Shown piece by piece: positions 41,680 to 51,470 of a stretch of DNA of 64,000 bases (positions within the stretch are counted from its first letter, which is position 1; each line of letters starts with the position of its first letter). The DNA is from Rhizopus arrhizus. Its lineage: Eukaryota; Mucoromycota; Mucoromycetes; Mucorales; Rhizopodaceae. A model generated the notes under the pieces. It searched no databases and had not been told where the DNA came from. It worked only from the letters and a program-made list of their open reading frames with translations. The translations under genes and the position numbers were made by a program. The stretch covers positions 124,001 through 188,000 of the forward strand of contig JAKZZE010000019.1 of assembly GCA_024220505.1 (NCBI GenBank), given 5' to 3'.

Positions 41680-43635
41680 GTGAACACTATGGCCCTGGTT
41701 GATAGTGGTTCCTCTTTTAGCTCGATAGACACAAATTTTGTTAATAAATACAATATTGCAGTTGATAGAAATGTATCTGGTTCCGTTATTCTTGCTACAA
41801 GTGATAATGTTAGTAAACGTTTCGGTACAACCAAATTTCCATTAAGTGTTATTTACGGTGATAATGATAAAAATCTTATTCATACATCCCATTCTTTTGA
41901 AGTCCTTCCTCTTTCCTTGGATACTGAAGTTGTAATAGGATTAGATCTAATGCACAAGTTGAACATTCTTGTTACCAACTTAGCTATCAGACATCCTAAC
42001 CTTGCACCAGTTATTGACAAAGAGATTACGGATGATACACCTGAACCTAACAAAGCTCCTTTCGGTACACCTGAGCAACAAGCTCATTTCCATAATGCTG
42101 TTAAACCATTTGTTGATCAAAATGCCTTAATACCTAAGAATTCATTCTGTACTGTACCAGAGTCAGTTATACGTTTAGATACTGTTAAAGGAAAAACTGC
42201 TTACCGTGCACCATATCGTACTCCTTTTAAATTACTACCAATCATGCGTGAATGTATTGACACTTGGTTAAAGGATGAAGTTATTGAACGTGCATCACCT
42301 AATTCAGATTGGAATTCTCCTTTAACATTGGCACCTAAGAAAGACTTGCTTGGTAATCTCACAGGACATCGACCCTGTCTCGATCCTCGCTTGTTAAATT
42401 CTATTCTTGTGTCAAATGATAGACATCCTATTCCAAAGATTGAAGAGATTTTCGATCGATTACAAGGATCAACTATTTTTACCACTCTTGATCTTCGACA
42501 AGCATTTCATCGATTCCAAATCTATGAGCCTGATCGTATTAAGACCACATTCACTTTTGAAGGTCAACAATACCAATTTAGAGGTTGTCCATTTGGTTTG
42601 AAACATATTGCTTCCCGTTATCAACGAGTGATTAATATAGTGTTACGTGATTTACCTTATGCACAGGCTTTTGTTGATGATATCATCATATTTTCCAAGT
42701 CTTATGAGGAACACATCACACATGTGCAAAACATAATTCAGAGATTAACTAAAGTGAATTTGATCCTTAACCCAGACAAGTGTCATTTTGCGCAGTCTAC
42801 TGTTTACTTGCTTGGTTTCTGTGTTGATGCCAAAGGGTCTCGACTCGATCCTCGTAAAGTTACAAACGCTTTGACTTGGCCTAGACCTTCATCTGGAAAA
42901 GAGATTCAACGCTTTTTAGGACTGGTAAATTATTTTAGAAAATACTTGCCAAATATTTCTGAAGTCACTGCACCTTTGGACAAATTACGTTTCGAAGGTA
43001 AACTTGATAAACTTTGGACATCTGAACAAGAAAGAGCTTTTGAAAAGATCAAGGCATTATTGTCTTCTGCGCCACTTCTTCATCATCCAGATCTAGAACA
43101 ACCTTTTTATGTTGCTACTGATGCTAGTAACTATTCAATTGGTGCTGTTCTTTACCAAGTTATCAAAAATGAGACTCGATATATCGGTTTCATGGCACGC
43201 TCACTTTCTACATCTGAAAAGAATTATTCTACTACTAAACGTGAGCTATTAGCAGTGATATTTGCACTAAAGAAGTTTCATCCATTTTTGTGGGGTAATC
43301 CATTCACCTTATACACTGATCACAAGGCCTTGACTTATCTCCACACCCAGCCTGTAGCTAACGCTATGATGATCAATTGGCTGGACACTATACTGGATTA
43401 TAACTTCAAAATCATCCATCGACCTGGTATTCAAAATATTCTACCAGATGCTTTGTCGCGTCTTTTCGAACCTGAAAAAACGCTGGAGGGGGATAATAAA
43501 ACCATCAAAACAATCGTCACTTCCCAAATTATCAATTCTAACGGATCAATTCTTACATCCAGAATGATGATGCCTGCTGACTTGATGACCCCAGCACCAG
43601 AAGACAGACAAAGCTACTCATGGATACACATTTAG
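41680..43635 (+). CDS. Chromovirus Pol part 1: aspartic protease, reverse transcriptase, RNase H
   Basis: 651 codons in frame with gag. The protease motif ALVDSGSSFSSID is at the start. The RT domain has the catalytic FVDDIIIFSKS, and LLGFCVDAKGSRLDPRKV marks the thumb. RNase H follows, with YVATDASNYSIGAVLYQ and LYTDHKALTYL, and the connection to integrase. The first ATG in frame is 41689; the codons before it are open to the gag stop. The frame ends 54 nt into the region where the integrase frame is already open. Confidence 0.93.
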   Translation: MNTMALVDSGSSFSSIDTNFVNKYNIAVDRNVSGSVILATSDNVSKRFGTTKFPLSVIYGDNDKNLIHTSHSFEVLPLSLDTEVVIGLDLMHKLNILVTNLAIRHPNLAPVIDKEITDDTPEPNKAPFGTPEQQAHFHNAVKPFVDQNALIPKNSFCTVPESVIRLDTVKGKTAYRAPYRTPFKLLPIMRECIDTWLKDEVIERASPNSDWNSPLTLAPKKDLLGNLTGHRPCLDPRLLNSILVSNDRHPIPKIEEIFDRLQGSTIFTTLDLRQAFHRFQIYEPDRIKTTFTFEGQQYQFRGCPFGLKHIASRYQRVINIVLRDLPYAQAFVDDIIIFSKSYEEHITHVQNIIQRLTKVNLILNPDKCHFAQSTVYLLGFCVDAKGSRLDPRKVTNALTWPRPSSGKEIQRFLGLVNYFRKYLPNISEVTAPLDKLRFEGKLDKLWTSEQERAFEKIKALLSSAPLLHHPDLEQPFYVATDASNYSIGAVLYQVIKNETRYIGFMARSLSTSEKNYSTTKRELLAVIFALKKFHPFLWGNPFTLYTDHKALTYLHTQPVANAMMINWLDTILDYNFKIIHRPGIQNILPDALSRLFEPEKTLEGDNKTIKTIVTSQIINSNGSILTSRMMMPADLMTPAPEDRQSYSWIHI

Positions 43636-44939
43636 AAGGACACCGTGGAGCTCAAGCAATCGTAACAGCTTTACATAGTGATGGTATTCACTGGACAAAG
43701 CTCAAGGAAGATGCACTTGAAATAATACGTAGTTGTCCTGATTGCCAAAAATTCAATATCGCAAAGCACGGATACAATCCCTTGACCTCAATCTATGCTG
43801 ATGCACCTTGGGATCACATCTGTATCGACACAGCCGGACCTTTCCCTACTTCAGTACAAGGTAATCAATACATCCTTCTGGTAGTAGACGTCTTTACACG
43901 ATATTGTGTACTCAAAGCCTTGCCCGATAAATCTTCTCTCACTATTGCACTTGCATTAAGAAGTATCTTATCGCTCTTTGGTCGACCAAAAATTATCCAA
44001 AGTGATAATGGTACTGAGTATGTCAATGAACTCGTCAGACTGTATGTTGAATCATCCGGTATTGATCATCGTCTCATATCAGCTTATCATCCCCGAGCTA
44101 ACGGTATAGTTGAACGATGGGTTGGCAAAGCAAAAAATATTTTGCACAAAAGATTACAAGGCAGGACTGAGGATTGGGACTTGTACGTTGACAGTACCCA
44201 AGAAGCCCTCAACAATACGCATACAGCTTTACACGGCACTAGACCTTTCTCATTGATGTTTGCAAGACGTCCCAATGAAAACAAGGATTATAATAACGTG
44301 CTGGACAAAACTAAATCGCCTGAAACGATGAAACAGTTAGAAACTAGAATTAACGAGTTTAATGACACTGTCTTACCGGCTATTCGTGAAAAAATAAAAA
44401 CTTCACAAGCTGCTTCTCGAGACAAGTTCAACCAAACTCACAGAATTCTATCCGATATCCCCACTGGTAGTCAAGTCACGCTCAAGAATGTAAACCGTGT
44501 TGCAAAAAGTGATCCCCTCTACGTTGGTAATTACACCGTCAAAAGAAAAACTCAAGGTGGTTCATATGTGTTGGTTGATGCAACTGGAGCACTCTTACCA
44601 AGAGATGTACCTCCATCGCAAATAAAGGTTATTTCTCAGGAAGTATCCTTATCCAATACTGATCAATCTGAATCATACGATGTTGAGGCAGTTTTACACC
44701 ATAAGGGATCACCGGGTAATTACTTATATAAAGTTCGATGGAAAGGTTATGGAGAAGAAGATGACACTTGGGAACCGGCTAGTCATTTCCATGATTACAG
44801 ACCGATCCAAAAATATTGGTCACGTCTAAGTGAACAAGAACCAGCGCGCGAGGTTCAACTTGTTCCTAAAAAAGATACAACCAAGAAAAGAAAAAACGTG
44901 CATCTCAGTGTAACTAACTCTAAAAGAAACAGACGTTAA
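43620..44939 (+). CDS. Chromovirus Pol part 2: integrase with chromodomain
   Basis: 439 codons, offset by one base from the RT frame and overlapping it. The zinc-binding HHCC domain (THLEGHRG..CPDCQK) is at the start. The DDE core follows: HICIDTAGPFP, QSDNGTEYVN, HPRANGIVERWVGKAKN. The C-terminal chromodomain is YDVEAVLHHKG, then YLYKVRWKGYGEEDDTWEP. The chromodomain is expected to direct insertion to marked chromatin. The HHCC domain would start upstream of the first ATG only by a few residues, so a one-base loss at the A-run 43609-43612 (or a -1 recoding event) best explains the split. Confidence 0.92.
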   Translation: MDTHLEGHRGAQAIVTALHSDGIHWTKLKEDALEIIRSCPDCQKFNIAKHGYNPLTSIYADAPWDHICIDTAGPFPTSVQGNQYILLVVDVFTRYCVLKALPDKSSLTIALALRSILSLFGRPKIIQSDNGTEYVNELVRLYVESSGIDHRLISAYHPRANGIVERWVGKAKNILHKRLQGRTEDWDLYVDSTQEALNNTHTALHGTRPFSLMFARRPNENKDYNNVLDKTKSPETMKQLETRINEFNDTVLPAIREKIKTSQAASRDKFNQTHRILSDIPTGSQVTLKNVNRVAKSDPLYVGNYTVKRKTQGGSYVLVDATGALLPRDVPPSQIKVISQEVSLSNTDQSESYDVEAVLHHKGSPGNYLYKVRWKGYGEEDDTWEPASHFHDYRPIQKYWSRLSEQEPAREVQLVPKKDTTKKRKNVHLSVTNSKRNRR

Positions 44940-45362
44940 TACATTGACCTTCTTCCACCAACTTTCATTAACTATACATATACGTTACCAGCAAATTACG
45001 CAATTATAAAATATTTACAAGGATAGTAAAAAATGTAATTTTTTCTCATGCCTTAATATTTTTCAATATGCACATTTGCACGCAGTCACATTTACAGACA
45101 AACATCACTTTAGCAATAAATTCCTGTTCAGGGTTTATTATCGCCTAAATGCTTTGTTCCATTCTTGAACACTATACTTTATATGTTTATATAAAGAGCC
45201 ACTATACGTTATATGACCTAACCCTACCAAGCACCTATTTATTACAACAAATAGAGCTCATCTTGACATCTCAAACCTCATTTTCGACATTCACCTAAAC
45301 AAACATATTTTCACTTGCCACATTAATTCCAGAAAAGATAGTTACAACCTGGAAGGGGGCAA
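44940..45362 (+). other. Chromovirus 3' untranslated region with polypurine tract
   Basis: No coding capacity. It ends in the purine-rich GGAAGGGGGCAA (45351-45362) immediately before the 3' LTR, the expected primer for plus-strand DNA synthesis. Confidence 0.8.
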
Positions 45363-45703
45363 TGTCATGTTTTGACATGTCAATAAGATACAGTCTTATC
45401 ATTCTGGACTAAATCTTTACAAATGAGTTTGAATAAGAATAGAACCTGATAATTATCACTGCCCTAAACAGCCAAGTTTCACTTTCATCTCAACAGTTGA
45501 TTATTAACATCAGTCTATAAAATTTTTCTTATACATGTCAAATCATATCGGTCGTAACTATTTTTGTCATCTAATCTCAGGTCTTGCTCAACTAATATAA
45601 ATAGCCTTGAAATCTTTCTTTAATAAAAGTATTCGACTTTAGAACTATTGTTCGGTCTCGTTAATTCTTCTTTATCTTATTTTTGAATACTTAAAACACT
45701 TCA
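45363..45703 (+). repeat. Chromovirus 3' LTR (341 bp)
   Basis: Same sequence as the 5' LTR; bounded by the polypurine tract on one side and the CCGAC target duplication on the other. Confidence 0.95.
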
Positions 45704-46355
45704 CCGACGATACCTGGCTATCCACATCAGAAACAGAGAAATCCACCGAAGACCCTTCAGACCACGAACCTTCTTCATTACCACCGGTACCAACAGAACT
45801 CCAATCATCATCAGTGAGTTGCACCGTATCAACCACCATCGGTACACTTGACGAACCTTTACGATGTGGACCAGTAGACCCTACAGCAGCCGTTCGTTTA
45901 CCTTGACGTAGGTAACGCACGCCATCCACCAGGTCTTTGCATGCCGTGCGATCCACTGCCAACAGATCGGCCACCGAAGCACCAGCATTTGTTCTGCTCA
46001 GCACATCCCAAACGTTGACCTTGCTGGTCTGTACTGCGAGTTTCCTGGGTTTAGCACGGGTTCTTTTCTTTGGTGCATCCACCACTGGCATAGGGATAAC
46101 CCTAGATGGACGGTTTGGGAAACCCGCAGCCTCTCCCATCGACTGACCTGCAACTGGAAGCGAATGACCATAGGCAGAAGCTGAACTGGTGGGAACAGCA
46201 ACTGGTACACCATTCGTCCTTGGCCTTGAACTTGGGTAGGGACTTGCAGGAGGGACCTCGCTTCTTCTCTTTTCGGCAGCAAATATCTCCTGGGACTCCA
46301 CATCAACCACATCCACCATCCGAACTTGATTGTTATTACTAGAGGACTTATTCAT
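45704..46355 (-). pseudogene. Retroelement second ORF (pre-protease region), interrupted
   Basis: Starts at ATG 46355, 24 nt after the gag stop and in another frame. It encodes a basic, proline/serine-rich protein with DVLSRTNAGASVADLLAVD, the helical segment that commonly precedes the protease in fungal and plant-type retroelement Pol proteins. The chromovirus target site cuts it at 45704. Across the insertion the frame resumes at 39757 with a short stretch ending SPFKGLVSING, resembling the first strand of the aspartic protease, then a stop. No catalytic DSG/DTG follows. Confidence 0.7.
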
Positions 46356-46378
46356 TTCTAGAGCGCCTGTTGCCTCTT

Positions 46379-47362
46379 TTACAGACGCTCCGAGTCTTTT
46401 CCCGAAAAGGAAACTTCACCCTTCCCTGGTTTCGACCCACCACCAAGAGGAAACGCATTACTTCCTGATACAGGAACACTTCCCATGTTACGAAGTTTGG
46501 GGCAGTCAACCTTACGGTGTCCTTCTTCTTTACAGTAAAAACACCCTGATACAACACCAGTGTTAAAAGGTCTAGGGTAAGGACCTCGTTGCCTTTCATT
46601 CTGGAGTTGAACAATGTTGATACGCATTTGTTCAAGCTCTTTCATTAGGGCTGTCATGGTAGACACAGAGACATTGTCCTCATCCACTCCTTGATTACCA
46701 CCTGTAACCGGCAGAGACCTGAAAGAAGCACCATCCATGGATCCAGCACCATACTTGTTCAAAGATCGTTCGATCTTTTTAGCCTCCATGATGGCCGTAT
46801 CCAACGTTCCAGGTAGATCCCTCTTTTCGATCTCGCAGGCAATGATAGGGTTGATAGCCCCCAAAAAGACACGAACATGGAAACTATCCACCCGATTATT
46901 TAACAACACCAACAGTTCCCTCATTCTCAACGAGAGGTCGTCGATGCTCTCACCAGTACGTTGCTTCAAATTGTACAGTTCTTGCCACCAAACATCTTCT
47001 TGATCAGCAGCGTACTGCTTCTTAAAAGCAGTAGAGAATTCACCCCATGTTTGATATTGGAACCCTAAGACGTTCCACCACAGTTCTGCCTTGCCGGTAA
47101 GGTGATCACCAGCCACCAGCAGAATCTCTTCATCCGACAGGTCTGCAGACACACGGATCCTGTCCATCCTTTTCCACCATGTCAGAGCAGCAGCAGACAA
47201 ACCTTCTAAACGACCGCCATTATTCTCTATTTCACCAGAGAAATTTCTTGGATCGTTTAGGAAACGCAATATCTTCTTTCCACCATGCGTCTGTTGACCA
47301 GGAGCGAAAGGACTTCTTGTAGTCTCCAAAAGACCATCATCATTATTAGAATTGTAAGCCAT
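46379..47362 (-). CDS. Gag of the older LTR retroelement
   Basis: 327 aa, intact open frame. It has the Ty3/retrovirus-type capsid region (ALTWWKRM, then LTGKAELWWNVLG, WGEFSTAFKKQYAADQ, LYNLKQRTGESIDDLSLRM) and one CCHC zinc knuckle (CFYCKEEGHRKVDC) near residue 280. It belongs to a different lineage from the chromovirus Gag. It can have no intact partner Pol in this copy. Confidence 0.88.
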   Translation of the reverse strand: MAYNSNNDDGLLETTRSPFAPGQQTHGGKKILRFLNDPRNFSGEIENNGGRLEGLSAAALTWWKRMDRIRVSADLSDEEILLVAGDHLTGKAELWWNVLGFQYQTWGEFSTAFKKQYAADQEDVWWQELYNLKQRTGESIDDLSLRMRELLVLLNNRVDSFHVRVFLGAINPIIACEIEKRDLPGTLDTAIMEAKKIERSLNKYGAGSMDGASFRSLPVTGGNQGVDEDNVSVSTMTALMKELEQMRINIVQLQNERQRGPYPRPFNTGVVSGCFYCKEEGHRKVDCPKLRNMGSVPVSGSNAFPLGGGSKPGKGEVSFSGKDSERL

Positions 47363-47600
47363 ATTATCAAAAGGGTGATTATCGATTTTGTGTAATAGGT
47401 TACCAAAAAAAAAAAAAATTAAAATTAAAATTAAACAGAAAGATCACTGATGTCAAAAAAAAAATTTACAACAGGTACAAAAAAAAATATAAAAATAGAA
47501 GCAATGAAAAGTTTTCCTGGCCAATACAATAAAAAAAAAGAAACAAGGGGCCTGTTTTGCCAAGTATTAAAATAAGAGACAAAAACTAAAAAAGACAATA

Positions 47601-49202
47601 CAGTAAGGGACAAAATCAGTCCGTTTTTTGGTTTTTTCGCAATGCCTCGCCGGGAATTAAGCTTAGAGCTCTGCTTTGCTGACGAAAAATTTGTCTCTTC
47701 CTTCAACAAAGTTGACAATATTTGTCGGAAATGGTATTTTTTATTTTCCGCCATGTTATAAGAAGATATATTGAAAATAATGTATTTTTATTTTTTTGAA
47801 TTTCGATTAGTACTTGGTATCGCGGCCCTTACGCTGGATTACGTCCCGAACTCGACGGGGCATAGAGTGAATAAGGTTTCTACAGTACTCTGGAGTTGCT
47901 AGGTCATACCAAAGATTCGAAACCCGGTCAAAAATGCTTGGTCAGTCTCAACCACAGAAGAAGGTGGTCTTGTCATCTGTTCCTTCTTTTTAAGCATGGC
48001 CCATGCATTTTCAATTGGGTTAAGATCAGGAGAGTATGCTGGCCAACTCAGGAGCTTAATCTTGTTCTTTTGGAACCATTTTGAAGGAGCTGAAGCACAA
48101 TGGATGCTTGCATTATCTTGTTGAAAGATCATGTCCTTACTTTGCAGGCCATAATACTTCAATGTCTCCTTGTATTCCTCCTCAAGTACTGACGTGTATA
48201 GCTCACCATTTACATTACTTTGTAGCCAGGACATGTAGCCCCCTCCATGTATAGTTATGCAACTCCAAAGCATGATCCCGCCTCCTCCATAAGCATGTTT
48301 CTTTTTGTAGTGATGGTCTCGATAAGGTGCATTATCCTCTTTCCAAGCGTATTCTAGGCCATTAGACCCTCTTTTTTGGATCTTTGTCTCATCAGAAAAG
48401 ACAACGCGTTCCCAATCAGTCTCGGACCAGTCTTTATGAGCCTTTGCCCAATCATATCGTGCCTTTTGCTTGTCATTATTAAGTGGAAGTACCGTCTTTT
48501 TCTTAGTCGATTTTAGACCTTTGCGTTTCAAAGTACGAGCAATTGTTTTTGGATTGACCATTTGATCTGGTTTTTTAACGCCAAAGGAAGCATCGGCTGC
48601 GCTTTTAGATAAGTCAAGTCTTATGTCTCTAGCTGCTTTGGTTTCCTCCCTAGGTGTGAGTAAACGATGTCTACCCGCGCTATTTTTTGACTGCAACTTG
48701 GTTTTCCTTGAAATTCTTCGAATCATGGACTTTCCACAGCCTACGTTTTTTTTAATTACATCCCATGGAATGGAGTGGTTCAACATGTTTTCAATTTGGG
48801 CATGTTTGTCGGCATTCTTTGCTGTCATGGCGTGTTTGGCTAATCTGAGATGAGGTAAATGAGGAAAAAGAAAAAATGTAAAAAAATAAAAGAAGCTAAA
48901 ATATGAGAACACGTTAGCGTTCACTGACGTCATAAGACGTACCAAACTAAATCTCAAGTCAGTCCAGTGACTGTTTCTGGAGATATGGTGTCTAATGCAA
49001 AATCGGGCGTTAGCAACAATCACGGAAAATCACTTTTTCCGCCATAACTACAGAGAAAATGGTAGTAGAAGCAATTAGGTTACACCAATAATTTTGTCTA
49101 GCTTGCGTGCAAATGTTTCGTCAGCAAAGCGAAGCCCTAAGTTTAATTCCCGGCGAGGCATTGCGAAAAAACCAAAAAACGGACTGATTTTGTCCCTTAC
49201 TG
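47601..49202 (-). mobile_element. Tc1/mariner transposon (1602 bp)
   Basis: The terminal inverted repeats start CAGTAAGGGACAAAATCAG. They are perfect for 60 bp and extend to about 83 bp with mismatches (47601-47683 and 49120-49202). A TA duplication lies on both sides (47599-47600, 49203-49204). The undisturbed target in solo LTR copy A reads CAACTATTGTC, confirming the empty site. It carries one DD34E transposase gene on the minus strand. Confidence 0.96.
47899..49023 (-). CDS. Tc1-type DD34E transposase, C-terminus frameshifted
   Basis: An N-terminal helix-turn-helix region (AQIENMLNHSIPWDVIKK, then GKSMIRRISRKTK) is followed by the catalytic core with VVFSDETKI, MIFQQDNASIH and SPDLNPIENAW. 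Exactly 34 residues separate the second Asp from the Glu, as in the Tc1 group. The ORF start at 49023 may include a short intron (polypyrimidine stretch ending CTCATCTCAG around 48852); ATG 48828 is an alternative start. The last residues diverge after an A5 run at 47930-47934. One extra base there would continue a family-like tail to a stop at 47807, so this copy is probably defective. Confidence 0.9.
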   Translation of the reverse strand: MIVANARFCIRHHISRNSHWTDLRFSLVRLMTSVNANVFSYFSFFYFFTFFLFPHLPHLRLAKHAMTAKNADKHAQIENMLNHSIPWDVIKKNVGCGKSMIRRISRKTKLQSKNSAGRHRLLTPREETKAARDIRLDLSKSAADASFGVKKPDQMVNPKTIARTLKRKGLKSTKKKTVLPLNNDKQKARYDWAKAHKDWSETDWERVVFSDETKIQKRGSNGLEYAWKEDNAPYRDHHYKKKHAYGGGGIMLWSCITIHGGGYMSWLQSNVNGELYTSVLEEEYKETLKYYGLQSKDMIFQQDNASIHCASAPSKWFQKNKIKLLSWPAYSPDLNPIENAWAMLKKKEQMTRPPSSVVETDQAFLTGFRIFGMT

Positions 49203-50760
49203 TAGTTGTGAAACTAAAGATTATATATTGCTTTATTAATAAAAACATTTGAGGCTATTTATACTTTTTGGATGTCTGGATCTTTACCGCTATTTCAATT
49301 GATCGGTTAAAAGAATAATGTGGGAAGGATGGGAAGATAAAGGAAAGATAGTAGATAATCAATAGCCGCTGTCTTCTTGACGAATCAAGGGACAATGAAG
49401 TAGATAAATTATTGATCTAACGATAATTATCGAATAAGGTTGGATTGAACTGCCGTTGTTATAATCAGGTTCCGATATAGTCGTGGGAACGCCGATAGGG
49501 ACAACAGGGCAGAGTTGGCTATTGCGGAGATCTCTCGTTTATCCATGAATGTTCACTTTACTAGTTGTGTGGATACAACAGGGCCCTTGGATTAACAAAC
49601 GGTGAAGAAAGGTAATCACAAGTAAAGAAAGGAAAAAAAAAATTAACAAAAATACAATACTAGAGACACAGGAAAAAAAAAATTACACAAATCTAATATT
49701 ACACCTACACCTAGAGACTTGATCGAGTGATTATCTTGACACGAATCTGGTAGGCCGGACCAAAAATGACAGTTGCTAATATGTTTGTTATGTTTAGTTT
49801 CGCTATACGGTGAAGTGATAACAGAAACCAATTAATAGAAGACTGTAAAGACTATTAATGTACAATAACAACAAGGTTAACAATAATAACTAGTTCTTGA
49901 CTTCAATTGCTTGAACGTGCAAAAAGAATTTACTCGGCACCCAAAATTAATTTTAGCGGGAAGAAAGCCTTTTGTTTATTACTTAACAACAATAGATGCT
50001 TTGGAATAACATAATAATATAAGGTAATTGGGGAAAATATACAATTATTAAGAGAATGATGGTGATTTTGATAAATAAAGTAAATGATGTATCAATTGAG
50101 TATTCATTTTCATGTTGATTCTTATGATGTTCTTTTCTGTTTAGTGTGCTGGCACATTGGGTGAATAATGTGTCCAGAGATCGTCTTCTTGATGTATCCT
50201 ATGAGGGATAGAAAATAATAGGTAAGAAAAATAATGTCGGCCAATTGTGACGTGTGTCTATTCAATTCCCGATGCGGTGAAGCTGATTATTTTCCTTTCC
50301 CCTTATTTTCTTTTACATTTTCTTCAATATCATCCGTTAGAGTTATCCAACCACACCGAAAAGCATACCATTCGAATCGCCATGAAAAGGAGCATCTTTT
50401 GAATACAAAATAAGCTTTAAAAATCCACTGCAAATAATAGTGTAAATTGGTAACAAATCGTTTACCAATCTTGCGAAATAATTTACAATCGTGTACAATC
50501 AGGTAAGAGATTTATCCACGCACAGCCTCCTGTCTCTGCCACAAATCGTGTAAGTTATTGTTCGCCCTTTGGTTATGTGATGGTGCAAGATTTGTGGCCA
50601 ACGCAGGAGACTGTTGGGAGACTTTTTCGTTAACTGATCTTGCAAGGTGGACCTTTCATCAGTTACGTTGTGGCTCTTGTTTATTATCAATTTGACATCT
50701 AATGGTGCTTGGCAACCAATCACGCTTTGTAAAACACTACTTTATTTGTCTTTTTGCTCT

Positions 50761-50859
50761 TTTATAAACCACTCATATTGCTTTATATACTTCTTTATGA
50801 ACCACTTATATTGCTTTATATACTTCTTTATCGACCATTCATACTGCAATAAATACTGC
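50761..50859. repeat. 33-bp tandem repeat, three units
   Basis: Units 50761-50793, 50794-50826 and 50827-50859. The first two differ at a few positions and the third is more diverged. The unit length is a multiple of three, so a plus-strand frame stays open, but the peptide is low complexity and unlikely to be real. Confidence 0.85.
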
Positions 50860-51216
50860 TTTATATACACAAAAAAATAGGGATTTTGTTTATAAAAAAT
50901 AGCTTTATTTTTATTTGAATAAAATAATAATAACAAAATATGATATTTCTTTGCTCGTAGCGTTTTAACTGTGTACTTGACTTACCTAATGTCACCAGAA
51001 TAGCAGCATCTAATCTAAAAATACATCAATTAATCTCGTGGAACTCAAAAAGTTCTCAAAAGAAAAGAAAAAAAAAAAAAGCAAGCTCAAGGATTCTAGG
51101 ATTCAAAGACACAAGGACCAGGGCACTTAAAGCAAAAGATGGAAGTACATCAGTACTTAAGAACCAAAGTAAAAACCAGGAAAGAAACAGAAAGAGGCCA
51201 AAGCAGAGCAGCATTT

Positions 51217-51470
51217 ATCTATAATAATTATTAGCCATCGTATATATATCGTAAAAGCAATAGTACCTTTCTTTAGATAGACAAGGGGAAGAAAACTTGC
51301 TAAGCTTTTACCAATAAGTAAAAAAAAGGAAGCAGCAGGCATCTATAATAATTATTAGCTATTGAGTATATGTAGCAAAAGTAATAGTACCTTGCTTTGG
51401 ATGGACCATGAAAAAAAAAAGAAAAAAAAAAGATACCAGTCAAGCTTATACCAACAAATAAAAGAAGAAG
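51217..51470. repeat. Diverged direct duplication, about 124 bp
   Basis: Both units begin ATCTATAATAATTATTAG (51217 and 51341). They share the blocks AGTACCTT(T/G)CTTTGGA-like and GCTT(T)ATACCAA(C/T)AA. They differ by substitutions and an A-run expansion in the second copy. Confidence 0.65.

Larger units (their letters stand above)
39763..45703 (+). mobile_element. Full-length Ty3/Gypsy chromovirus
   Basis: A 5.94-kb LTR retrotransposon with 341-bp LTRs (39763-40103 and 45363-45703) that read as identical by eye. The LTR ends are TGTCA and TTCA. A perfect 5-bp target duplication CCGAC flanks it (39758-39762 and 45704-45708). Internal order is gag, protease-RT-RNase H, integrase, chromodomain. 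A polypurine tract lies directly before the 3' LTR. Identical LTRs indicate a recent insertion. It landed inside the second ORF of an older retroelement in the opposite orientation. Confidence 0.96.
39675..47362 (-). mobile_element. Old LTR-retroelement remnant split by the chromovirus
   Basis: The minus strand carries gag (47362-46379), then a second ORF from 46355. Its reading frame runs to the chromovirus target site (45708) and resumes at 39757 for another 27 codons before a stop at 39677-39675. Removing the chromovirus and one target-duplication copy makes the frame continuous. The region after the stop lacks the expected protease, RT and integrase, so the element was already truncated or decayed. 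Its own LTRs were not identified. The leader upstream of gag is interrupted at 47553 by solo LTR copy B. Confidence 0.75.
47553..49580 (-). repeat. Solo LTR, copy B (424 bp net), split by a mariner element
   Basis: On the minus strand it starts TGTTGTATCC (49580) and ends GGCAAAACA (47553). It is flanked by the 5-bp direct repeat GGGCC (47548-47552 and 49581-49585). Subtracting the mariner (47601-49202) and one TA leaves 424 bp, equal to copy A. It inserted into the leader of the older retroelement, and the mariner inserted later. Confidence 0.9.

Noticed and set aside
38740..49580. The two TGTTGTATCC-type repeats as LTRs of one 11-kb element
   Set aside because: They are in opposite orientation and each is flanked by a different 5-bp duplication, so they are independent solo LTRs.
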